64,000 bases of DNA from CAILHX01 sp964511385 (GTDB taxonomy: Bacteria > Pseudomonadota > Gammaproteobacteria > Burkholderiales > Methylophilaceae). The translations under genes were made by a program, and so were the position numbers. Location: assembly GCA_964511385.1 (NCBI GenBank), contig CAZEFE010000011.1, forward strand, positions 13,851-77,850, read 5' to 3'. Shown in pieces: positions 34,772 to 41,176 of the stretch (positions within the stretch are counted from its first letter, which is position 1; the number at the start of each line of letters is the position of its first letter). The notes under the pieces were generated by a model. The model saw only the letters and a program-made list of their open reading frames with translations. It was not told the DNA's origin and made no database searches.

Positions 34772-34798
34772 TGAAATAATTTAGACCATGGTTAAATC

Positions 34799-34816
34799 GG
34801 GACATTTTTATTTAGC
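34799..34816 (+). repeat. IS21-like terminal repeat remnant
   Basis: GGACATTTTTATTTAGC matches two tandem copies at 36220-36260. Short repeats of this form occur at the ends of IS21-family elements. No IS21 transposase is present, so it is a remnant or solo end. Confidence 0.4.
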
Positions 34817-34882
34817 ACGTCCCCGGATATTACCGGAATTGCCGCAAAAAGCTCCACCATTCATGACAGAGATGGATAGCGC

Positions 34883-34899
34883 GAACGCTGAAAGCGTTC
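34883..34899. promoter_or_regulatory. Perfect inverted repeat upstream of the NTase module
   Basis: GAACGCT-GAA-AGCGTTC, 7-bp arms, lies 47 bases before the 60-residue gene. TTGTCA at 34901 follows at once. A second short repeat, TTGCCT/AGGCAA, is at 34923-34939. It is a plausible operator for autoregulation by the small protein. Confidence 0.4.
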
Positions 34900-34945
34900 C
34901 TTGTCAACTTTGTAATTGTGTGTTGCCTTATTCAGGCAATGAGTT

Positions 34946-35128
34946 ATGATTCTGCTTATGAAAACCGCCCACACAAGCCAAAGCCGTGATGAAGTCATCC
35001 TTCGCATTAAACGCGAAGGCCAGGATCGCTCTCGGGCGCTTGTTCGAGATGGTATTCGATCTAAAGACAGTATGTTTTTATTCCCTAAAACTGTCGTTAA
35101 GGCTGCAAAAATACGCTTCCGTGATTGA
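34946..35128 (+). CDS. Small basic protein, possible antitoxin or regulator of the NTase
   Basis: A 60-residue basic protein; ATG 34946 or 34958. The core (SRDEVILRIKREGQDRSRALV) is helical and charged, with no recognised motif. It overlaps the nucleotidyltransferase-like gene by 4 bases (TTGA), so translation is coupled. Palindromes upstream suggest autoregulation. Small-protein/nucleotidyltransferase pairs are a common toxin-antitoxin layout (compare AbiE), but this protein does not look like AbiEi, so the antitoxin role is a guess. Confidence 0.55.
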   Translation: MILLMKTAHTSQSRDEVILRIKREGQDRSRALVRDGIRSKDSMFLFPKTVVKAAKIRFRD

Positions 35129-36120
35129 CCTTGAAGCACGAAGTTAATACCCCTCCAGAACTATTCGAGAAAATCATTTCGGGTCTTTCCGACTCTGCAA
35201 TCCTAGTTGGCGGTCAGGCCCTCGCTTTTTGGGTTGATGAATACGATATTAATTGGCAAGAGACATCGTTAATCGGATCTATTAGTGATGATTCTGATTT
35301 TCTTGGCTCTAAAGCGGATGTAAGAGCTATCGCTAGGGCCACATCCGGACAACTCGAAATGGCATCGCCAGAACGCATCACGAGCCTGGTGGGGATAGTC
35401 CAGATCGGGGTCGGTAACAATGAATTCGTCAATGTGGATGTGCTGCACAAACTCTACAACCTAGACGCAGAGAAAGTTAGGGCTCGTGCCCCAGTAGTTA
35501 CCATTGGCAATAAAACCATCTTGGTAATGCATCCTCTGGATGTATTGAAAAGCCGCATCGAAAATTTGTCTGGATTATCCTCGAAACAAAATATAGAAGG
35601 TGTCGATCAGGCAAGCCTCGCCATCAAGGTTGCACGTGCATATATTATTGATCTGGCATCTGACAACGCATCAAAAGCTTTAAAAGCCACCGAAGAGGTG
35701 GTGTCGATTGCAAAGAGCGGTGCGGGCCAGCGAGTGGCCAGCAAATTTCAACTGAACTTCCTTTTGGCAATACCCGCGGATGCGATTGAGAACGAAGGGT
35801 TTCATCAACATCGTTGGCCACAGATTCAACAAGAACTATCGGAAGACAAAGCGTTGACTGCGGCCAAGGAGTTCGCAGAAAAGCATGGATACCAGCTCAG
35901 GCATGCAAATCAAGTAGATGGACACTACATTGGAAATATTGTGTACACCAACGCGGCCATCGCGCTTCAGCATGTTGGCCGGGATATTGTCATTTCACAC
36001 GCAATCGGTACCTGGAAAGACAGGCCAAACCATGGCGGGGACTTTACGATCCGGTACCGGCATGGAGAGGTAGATGTGCAACCAAAGCCATTGGCCAAGG
36101 ACCGCAATCTAAGCCGCTAA
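35125..36120 (+). CDS. Nucleotidyltransferase-like protein with KfrB-like C-terminus
   Basis: A 331-residue protein starting at TTG, overlapping the 60-residue gene. The N-terminal half resembles AbiEii-type nucleotidyltransferases: LVGGQALAFWVDEYD (about 24-38) followed by the acidic SDDSDF (about 52-57), then a long substrate-binding part with HPLDVLKSRIENL. The metal-binding acidic pair is present, but I cannot confirm a third acidic residue. The C-terminus (about 265-325; HYIGNIVYTNAAIALQHVGR, FTIRYRHGEVDVQP) is the plasmid's KfrB-like domain. It may be a toxin or RNA/protein-modifying enzyme adapted to this plasmid. Confidence 0.68.
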   Translation: MTLKHEVNTPPELFEKIISGLSDSAILVGGQALAFWVDEYDINWQETSLIGSISDDSDFLGSKADVRAIARATSGQLEMASPERITSLVGIVQIGVGNNEFVNVDVLHKLYNLDAEKVRARAPVVTIGNKTILVMHPLDVLKSRIENLSGLSSKQNIEGVDQASLAIKVARAYIIDLASDNASKALKATEEVVSIAKSGAGQRVASKFQLNFLLAIPADAIENEGFHQHRWPQIQQELSEDKALTAAKEFAEKHGYQLRHANQVDGHYIGNIVYTNAAIALQHVGRDIVISHAIGTWKDRPNHGGDFTIRYRHGEVDVQPKPLAKDRNLSR

Positions 36121-36211
36121 AGGTTCTGCTCTTCGAGGGCATAAGAGGTCAATTTCGGTATTTGAGAATAACTGCCAATATTTGAGACTGCATAACGCTA
36201 TCGGAGAGGTA

Positions 36212-36260
36212 TGGAAAACGGACATTTCTACTTAGCTAGAACCGGACATTACTATTTAGC
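36212..36260 (+). repeat. Tandem IS21-like terminal repeats
   Basis: Two copies, GGACATTTCTACTTAGC (36220-36236) and GGACATTACTATTTAGC (36244-36260), are 24 bases apart in direct orientation, like the multiple terminal repeats of IS21-family ends. They face the same way as the copy at 34799. With no transposase, this is a remnant that borders the nucleotidyltransferase module. Confidence 0.45.
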
Positions 36261-36266
36261 TGTTAC

Positions 36267-36315
36267 ACGGGTCATTCGCATTCTTAGTAGTTACGGCTTT
36301 ACATTGATGACCCGT
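36267..36315. repeat. Inverted repeat at the end of the small-gene operon
   Basis: ACGGGTCAT (36267-36275) pairs with ATGACCCGT (36307-36315) around a 31-base loop that holds the stop of the minus-strand gene. It has no T-run, so its terminator function is doubtful. Confidence 0.3.
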
Positions 36316-36506
36316 GAATTTACAGTATTTATTGTGGTAATAGTTTTGCACATAGGATCAACTTTGTTTTTATTTAACTCATGCTTCTCGATCAGCGTCT
36401 TTACGTCTGCACTACATTCATCAATAGCAATAAAACTTTTGTAAATCCAGATTGAAAGTGGTACCAGGATAACGGCTGCGTAGATAATAAATGTGATTCT
36501 TGTCAT
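36291..36506 (-). CDS. Small single-span membrane protein
   Basis: A 71-residue protein with one N-terminal membrane helix (about 4-22, ITFIIYAAVILVPLSIWIY) and a polar, probably periplasmic tail with Cys residues in DECSAD and DPMCKT. ATG 36506 follows TAAGGA; an in-frame ATG at 36530 would overlap the preceding gene. Last gene of the minus-strand small-gene run. Function unknown. Confidence 0.55.
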   Translation of the reverse strand: MTRITFIIYAAVILVPLSIWIYKSFIAIDECSADVKTLIEKHELNKNKVDPMCKTITTINTVNSRVINVKP

Positions 36507-36517
36507 TACGTAGATCC

Positions 36518-36712
36518 TTACATTGCACACCAGGAGAACACATCAGAATTCGTCCAGGCCGGACCGAGATCATTGTATGTGTTCTTGGAAATTGCATAAC
36601 TCGGTTTTAGTTCCTTCCAATTAGAAGCATGTTTCCAACGATAGAAGCACCCAGACAACGGCCTGTTTCTATCAGGATGATTCTTTGGCAAATCGTGAAG
36701 GTTTTGGCTCAT
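36518..36712 (-). CDS. Unknown small protein
   Basis: A 64-residue polar protein (starts MSQNLHDLPKNHPDRNRP) with several Trp residues, no signal or membrane segment. Its TAA overlaps the ribosome-binding site of the next small membrane protein, the kind of packing seen throughout this run. Its own ribosome-binding site is weak. No family recognised. Confidence 0.4.
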   Translation of the reverse strand: MSQNLHDLPKNHPDRNRPLSGCFYRWKHASNWKELKPSYAISKNTYNDLGPAWTNSDVFSWCAM

Positions 36713-36716
36713 GTTC

Positions 36717-37133
36717 TTACAATGCTCTATGCCACAACAATGGTAATCTTCCTACGTAGCGCACTTCTGCGCAGTCTGCACACACATAAATTAGCAAAGG
36801 GGAATTGTAGTTAGAAATACTGAAACGCAGCACTGGTGTTTCGCTGGTAACCAAATAAGTCATCCCTGAATCTTCAGTAGTGATTTTCACATCAGTATCA
36901 ATGTTGTTCCAAACGCTACCCGGTCGATATTCGACTTTCAAATGTCCGGTACCGGTTTTTTCGTTAATCACAATATCAGCAAACTCTAATGATGGTGCAT
37001 CTGCGGTAGCTTTCGTATGAAGATGCACTTCATCTGAGAAAAAACCGCAGCCGGCCACTAGGAAACTGAAAATAGAAATCAAAAAAAATTTCATGCCGCC
37101 AAATAATCCACTTCCACTATCGTTATCATTCAT
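36717..37133 (-). CDS. Small lipoprotein
   Basis: A 138-residue protein. ATG 37133 overlaps the previous stop (ATGA), giving a 13-residue extension before the lipoprotein signal; ATG 37094 would start directly at the signal peptide. The lipobox is LVAGC near residues 25-29 of the longer form. The mature part looks like a small beta domain and ends with CADCAEVRYVGRL. Function unknown; a lipoprotein in an accessory region could be an exclusion or surface factor. Confidence 0.6.
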   Translation of the reverse strand: MNDNDSGSGLFGGMKFFLISIFSFLVAGCGFFSDEVHLHTKATADAPSLEFADIVINEKTGTGHLKVEYRPGSVWNNIDTDVKITTEDSGMTYLVTSETPVLRFSISNYNSPLLIYVCADCAEVRYVGRLPLLWHRAL

Positions 37134-37360
37134 AATATTTGCAGTCTTTTTTCGACACGATCAACTGCACCAATGTCGATAAGTCCAGCAGCCCATAAAC
37201 CACGCATAAATCCAAGTAGGCTAGTTCCCCAGCCCGGTATGGTGTTGTTTGCATCCTGTTCGAGCGCGAGCAGCCATTCATCGGCGCGAGGTAAATCAGC
37301 AGGAATCTCATTTCTGACTAACGCAAAGATTCGACGGTTATTTTCTTCTCTTGAATACAT
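37130..37360 (-). CDS. Unknown small protein
   Basis: A 76-residue soluble protein (YSREENNRRIFALVRNEI start) with a Trp-rich C-terminal half. GGAAAA precedes the start and the stop overlaps the lipoprotein start, so both are translationally coupled. No family recognised. Confidence 0.55.
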   Translation of the reverse strand: MYSREENNRRIFALVRNEIPADLPRADEWLLALEQDANNTIPGWGTSLLGFMRGLWAAGLIDIGAVDRVEKRLQIL

Positions 37361-37375
37361 ATTTTTCCGATCAAG

Positions 37376-37630
37376 CTATAAGTTTTGTGGATATACAAAA
37401 TCCACTTCCGGTGTGAACTTATAATGAGTGGGGTCGGAATCAAATACGACATATCCCTCAATCATTTTTTCACGAAGATTTTTAACTGCGCGATGGGTGT
37501 TAACCAATTCAAATTCACGAAGCTTTTCAGGATCAATTCTTGACCCGCTACCAGAAGCACCGTCTGATTCCATCAGCAATTGGAAATCCGTATTTGTTCC
37601 AGCCTTACGTCCGAATATTCGCCGTTTCAT
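37376..37630 (-). CDS. Unknown small protein
   Basis: An 84-residue protein with a basic N-terminus (MKRRIFGRKAG) and a Ser/Gly-rich middle (SDGASGSGS), then a helical and beta C-terminal part. AAGGA lies about 6 bases upstream of the start. It is part of the minus-strand run of small genes; function unknown. Confidence 0.55.
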   Translation of the reverse strand: MKRRIFGRKAGTNTDFQLLMESDGASGSGSRIDPEKLREFELVNTHRAVKNLREKMIEGYVVFDSDPTHYKFTPEVDFVYPQNL

Positions 37631-37647
37631 GACTATCCTTGTTACTG

Positions 37648-37782
37648 CTACCTTTTCTGTGGGGTACGGTAAAATTGGTAACTACCTCCATAGCGCCAAC
37701 GATCCTGAAGTACCAAGCTTACGGCACCCCGGTCATGCACGATGTCACGCAGCATGCTTACCGGTAATGTGATTATATCCAT
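37648..37782 (-). CDS. Very small protein of 44 residues
   Basis: Read directly on the minus strand: MDIITLPVSMLRDIVHDRG..., ending at TAG 37648. It has a good ribosome-binding site, AAGGA, in a leader (CCGAGTAAGGA) that is repeated before the next upstream gene's start at 38004. The residues include a RWRYGGSYQFYR stretch. It fills what would otherwise be an empty gap in a tightly packed operon, which supports it as a real gene. Function unknown. Confidence 0.55.
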   Translation of the reverse strand: MDIITLPVSMLRDIVHDRGAVSLVLQDRWRYGGSYQFYRTPQKR

Positions 37783-37800
37783 GGTGTTTTCCTTACTCGG

Positions 37801-38004
37801 TTAGGGTTCAGTTGTGTGCTGAGTTGAATGCCAGGGGGTAAACTCAATTCCGCTATCCGCGTGGCGCACGATTGTGCTGTTAGCGCTGAGCATGTTGTCC
37901 GCGAAGTGTTCGGCTGTGATGAAGGGTGCCCCCTCTATCGAGTCTACGCTAACTTTCCATCCATTGCCGAAGTCAATTGTTACTGTTTTATTTGGGTTCT
38001 CCAT
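37801..38004 (-). CDS. Unknown small protein
   Basis: A 67-residue protein with a short beta-rich core (KTVTIDFGNGWKVSVDSI). It follows AAGGAG in the same CCGAGTAAGGA leader as the 44-residue gene downstream, which suggests an old duplication of the translation-start region. No family recognised. Confidence 0.55.
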   Translation of the reverse strand: MENPNKTVTIDFGNGWKVSVDSIEGAPFITAEHFADNMLSANSTIVRHADSGIEFTPWHSTQHTTEP

Positions 38005-38015
38005 GGCACTTCTCC

Positions 38016-38279
38016 TTACTCGGCTTCTATTGTAATCATGCGTTTTAATGTGTTATGTATGGCCACATGGTTTTCACCTTTGAATACCTTGAGGCTGTGC
38101 CCTTTTTCTTTAATGGCTTTTTCCATTTCATTTTTTATGTAATTCATTCGTCGGTCTATTAGAGCAAGTCCTTTTTTTGGGATTACGCTGTTTGAATCAT
38201 TCTTTATCGCTTTTGCTAATCGGTAAACCCAGAAAGGGGTGTTTTCGTCTTCAACTATTATTTTGATAGATATTGACAT
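38016..38279 (-). CDS. Unknown small basic protein
   Basis: An 87-residue Lys-rich protein, likely two or three helices with a beta start (MSISIKIIVEDENTPFWVYR). GAGAGG lies upstream of ATG 38279. It is the first gene after the palindromic operator/promoter at 38315-38357, so it heads the run of small genes that continues to 36291. The function is not recognised; small basic proteins near oriT are sometimes anti-restriction or anti-defence factors, but nothing here proves that. Confidence 0.58.
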   Translation of the reverse strand: MSISIKIIVEDENTPFWVYRLAKAIKNDSNSVIPKKGLALIDRRMNYIKNEMEKAIKEKGHSLKVFKGENHVAIHNTLKRMITIEAE

Positions 38280-38314
38280 AGCCGCTTTCCTCTCGTGTGG
38301 GGTTATTTAGCGAC

Positions 38315-38357
38315 ATTGTGAAATATATTTCGCATTTCGTCAAGAAATATATTTCAC
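38315..38357 (-). promoter_or_regulatory. Promoter with a double palindromic operator
   Basis: On the minus strand, TTGACG (38343-38338) and CACAAT (38320-38315) are 17 bp apart. Two copies of the perfect 12-bp palindrome GAAATATATTTC sit upstream of the -35 (38344-38355) and across the spacer (38320-38331). With flanking GTG/CAC they form perfect 14-bp arms. A repressor bound here would block the small-gene operon; the HTH protein encoded just upstream (38354-38551) is the natural candidate. Confidence 0.7.
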
Positions 38358-38551
38358 TTTCTTACCACAACTGGCAAAGCCCGAATCGCATCATCGTAAT
38401 AGCGAGGCCTGTCATCATCTGCAACGATTTGATGAACACGGCGTTTACTCATCCCCCAGCGCTTGGCAAGCATGTCGGGTGTCCATCCCCGCGATTCCAT
38501 TTCCGTCCTGTATGAATTAGGAGGAATAGGGACAATCTCTTTAATTTCCAC
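38354..38551 (-). CDS. Small helix-turn-helix DNA-binding protein
   Basis: A 65-residue protein whose centre (TPDMLAKRWGMSKRRVHQIV, about 24-43) is a clear helix-turn-helix. Its stop codon lies inside one arm of the double palindromic operator, so it is well placed to regulate the downstream small-gene operon. It may have its own promoter in the 38552-38652 gap before the relaxase gene's end. Likely a repressor; cognate site inferred from proximity only. Confidence 0.65.
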   Translation of the reverse strand: MEIKEIVPIPPNSYRTEMESRGWTPDMLAKRWGMSKRRVHQIVADDDRPRYYDDAIRALPVVVRK

Positions 38552-38652
38552 TCAACGCCAACCTCAAAAAATGAAACATATTGCATTATAAATCCATGCC
38601 GCACATTTTATGCAAGCCCTATTTGCAATCTAGGTGTCCATAGCTAATGTGT

Positions 38653-40533
38653 TTAGCGCTCTTTTGTTTTTGTCTTGCGCTTCTGAGATTCCGCAATCTG
38701 CTTTTGTAAGGACTGCAACTCAGGATTGTTTACTTTGATACCCTGCGCTACAGCTGCACGCAGCACACGCTCCCTGAATACAATATCCCCGCCTCTAATG
38801 GTAATGCCAGTGTTCCACTTGAGTTTTGCGTATGCCAGGCTTGCAGCCAGGTCATCGTCTCTCACCAGCTTTTTCCCATAGGACACCTTCATACCATCAT
38901 CTATGAAGGCATGCTCTGCCCTGCCCTTCAATGAATAGATTACCCGGCCATTTGTACTGACACGCCAGGTAAGATTCTCAATCGCTTTAACTGTAGGATC
39001 TGTATTGTCTGGTCGTACAGTAGGCCTAATGGACATTACCTCAGTATCATTTCCAGGTTCGACCTCCGATACTCCCCTTCCTTTCTTGGCATCACGACCT
39101 TCCTGATAGACCATGCCGCGAAGTGCTGATACGGCAGCTTCATCTCCCAGCGCCGCCTGTTCCTCTACCCAGCTTCTCCAAGTTTTCACTTGCGGCGTAA
39201 TCTGGTTTAACTCTCGGCGCTCTTTTTTGAATTGTTCGACCAACTCCCGCCGCGCCTGGACATAGGATAGTTTCAGAACCACATAAGTCTGACGTTTCTG
39301 TTCGGCAGTTAACCGATCATCCTTCCCGATCTTTAAGCGCTGCAGCCGATATTTATTGGCCAAGGTTGTAAGCCGCTTGTTCTGGCTGGCCTTGATAGTC
39401 GGGCCCATGTGACGCAAAGCTAAATCTTTGGCGCCGGCTACATCAGCACGATATTCTTTATAGCGTTGCTGCAAGGCCTCTCTTGCCTCACGGCGTTCCA
39501 ATTTTCTGACTAGCCGCTTCAATGGATCTCGTTTATAGGTTTGCTTGATGGGAATTGCCGTAGGCGCTTTACCGTCTTCGGTCGCAACAAAATCCTGACG
39601 TTGGGAAAACTCCCCTAGCCTCTTTTCAAGGTCATCTTTTTTCAAGAACCGAAAGACTTTAGATGCGGCAATTGCAACAGGTTCATCCTGGTCGGACTGC
39701 TCACCTTTGTTTACCACAACGAACCCACTACCAGCTGCTTGCAACTCAACCCCGTAAGCATCCAGTACATTATGAATGTCATCCCATTTCAGCTTCTTTC
39801 CTTGGACGACTTTCTTTACATCCTCTGCTACATTCGTTTTTAGCCATGTCTCAAAAGATTCGGAACCAGACCACACTTCATAGTGTTTAGCCCGAGTGGA
39901 GATCGTGCCAACGTCCGGATCCACATACTCATCATTTGGAACAATGAATTTCTTACCGTCTGCCTCTAGTACAACGTATAAACCATTGTCGTGCGACCAA
40001 TTATTTTTAATCTCCAGCTCGCGCGCCGCCTTATGCAAGGTCTTATGGAGCCACTCCAAGTGTTTCGCTTTATAAGTTTCTGGGTGAACCAGATTGACTT
40101 CGATATGAGCGTGCAGGTTATCGGTGTTCGCATGAACAGCAATGATGTATTGATGGTCTGACAAACCAAGTGAGTTCAAGGTGTATCGAGCCGCTTCAAT
40201 AATCAATGAGGATTCAGGCCGTTCATGTTCCGGCCAGGATAGGATGTAGTGAAGCACTGGATCATCACAACGTTTGTTTTGTGATGCCACAGCCCACATT
40301 TCCGAGGATGCAGTTTTCAACGAAGTAAGGTTGCCGATTTCAATGGCAATGGTTTTATCTACCATATCCCCCATGCCATCAAAGGTAGTAGTGTTGGATA
40401 TGTATTGTGTGAGTTGGTTAAAGCTAACTTCACGAATATCCACTTCCTTGTCAAAACCTTCGGTAATGTAATCTAGCAAGTCAGTAAAGCTCGTTTTATT
40501 ATCTTGCCGTTTTGGTGCCACCTTAACGATCAT
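38653..40533 (-). CDS. traI: MOBP-type relaxase TraI with LPD7 C-terminus
   Basis: A 626-residue relaxase that nicks oriT and leads the strand into the recipient. ATG 40533 is chosen because AAGGA precedes it and because the catalytic tyrosine then falls at residue 22 (LLDYIT), exactly as in RP4 TraI (Tyr22), whose N-terminus it resembles. The metal-binding motif HANTDNLHAH is at about 134-143. A charged, helical middle (about 330-480) is followed by an LPD7-like domain at the C-terminus (about 520-605; VIYSLKGRAEHAFIDDG). It lacks the primase or helicase part of some relaxases. It overlaps traJ by 11 bases. Confidence 0.88.
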   Translation of the reverse strand: MIVKVAPKRQDNKTSFTDLLDYITEGFDKEVDIREVSFNQLTQYISNTTTFDGMGDMVDKTIAIEIGNLTSLKTASSEMWAVASQNKRCDDPVLHYILSWPEHERPESSLIIEAARYTLNSLGLSDHQYIIAVHANTDNLHAHIEVNLVHPETYKAKHLEWLHKTLHKAARELEIKNNWSHDNGLYVVLEADGKKFIVPNDEYVDPDVGTISTRAKHYEVWSGSESFETWLKTNVAEDVKKVVQGKKLKWDDIHNVLDAYGVELQAAGSGFVVVNKGEQSDQDEPVAIAASKVFRFLKKDDLEKRLGEFSQRQDFVATEDGKAPTAIPIKQTYKRDPLKRLVRKLERREAREALQQRYKEYRADVAGAKDLALRHMGPTIKASQNKRLTTLANKYRLQRLKIGKDDRLTAEQKRQTYVVLKLSYVQARRELVEQFKKERRELNQITPQVKTWRSWVEEQAALGDEAAVSALRGMVYQEGRDAKKGRGVSEVEPGNDTEVMSIRPTVRPDNTDPTVKAIENLTWRVSTNGRVIYSLKGRAEHAFIDDGMKVSYGKKLVRDDDLAASLAYAKLKWNTGITIRGGDIVFRERVLRAAVAQGIKVNNPELQSLQKQIAESQKRKTKTKER

Positions 40534-40870
40534 GATCGATTTCCTTATCAATCCCAAGCCGTCCAAGTGTTTCCACCACAGCTTTTAGTACGCCCAGGTA
40601 TTCATCATCGAATTTAGTTGTCCCTGAAGCCAGGTCAATCTCACGCTCTCGTTTTATGAGCGTAGCGATGGTACGCAACTCGTTGATAATGGTTGCTTGC
40701 GCTCGTGACCGTACTACCCTTCCCATTCCGCATTTGCGCAGGTAATCAGAAACCGATAAAGCAGCATCAGCTGCTTTCTGTTGTATCAGAGCATCTTCCA
40801 GTTGAGATACACGAACCCGTAAAGTTTTTACCCTTGGATCGTCAACCTTCACGAATTTTTTTTGTGCCAT
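40523..40870 (-). CDS. traJ: Relaxosome accessory protein TraJ/MobC-type
   Basis: A 115-residue RHH-type DNA-binding protein: the beta strand TLRVRVS (about 16-22) is followed by two helices ending SVSDYLRKCGMGR (about 39-51), then a helical C-terminus. In P-type systems TraJ binds the inverted repeat next to nic and recruits the relaxase. It lies directly beside oriT and is transcribed away from it with traI, just as in RP4. Size matches RP4 TraJ (about 120 residues). Confidence 0.82.
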   Translation of the reverse strand: MAQKKFVKVDDPRVKTLRVRVSQLEDALIQQKAADAALSVSDYLRKCGMGRVVRSRAQATIINELRTIATLIKREREIDLASGTTKFDDEYLGVLKAVVETLGRLGIDKEIDHDR

Positions 40871-40904
40871 TTTAATTGCTCACTGTTGGGGTCTCGGGGC
40901 GTAG

Positions 40905-41008
40905 CCCTGAGAATATCCGGAAGCCCGGATTTTGCGTTTGCGAAGCATAGCGAAATCGGGCGGTGTAGCCACAGTGATTTATCGCTGTGGCTACATCCGG
41001 CATCCTGT
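40905..41008 (+). other. oriT: Origin of transfer, P-type, with predicted nick site
   Basis: The region between the divergent traJ and traK-like genes holds a perfect 11-bp inverted repeat, TGTAGCCACAG (40964-40974)/CTGTGGCTACA (40985-40995). Five bases further comes CATCCTGT (41001-41008), matching the IncP nick consensus ATCCTG with cleavage after G41007. An imperfect repeat of CCCGGATTTTGC and GCGAAATCGGG (about 40924-40960) lies on the traJ side. Nicking this strand would lead with the traK side (41-54 kb). The gene-free stretch from 41009 to 41119 shows nothing else I can name. Confidence 0.75.
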
Positions 41009-41119
41009 CCTAGAAGTTGGCATGTAATTAGTCGGTAATTTAGTACACTATTTATAGATTAACAAGCGATAAATAGCAGGCGAAAGCGTCAATCTGTTTT
41101 CGGCAAAACGTGCATAACA

Positions 41120-41135
41120 TTGATATAAATAAATA
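41120..41135 (+). promoter_or_regulatory. AT-rich operon-head element before the traK-like gene
   Basis: TTGATATAAATAAATA, a copy of the recurrent element with TATAAA as a possible -10, lies 41 bases before the traK-like start. Confidence 0.45.
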
Positions 41136-41176
41136 TGGTACATTGGCGGTAATTTAGAGGTAATCCGGCTGATTAA

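Noticed and set aside
36211..36444. 77-residue plus-strand frame starting MENGHFYLARTG
   Set aside because: Its first third is translated IS21-like terminal repeat and the rest lies opposite the small membrane-protein gene; no ribosome-binding site.
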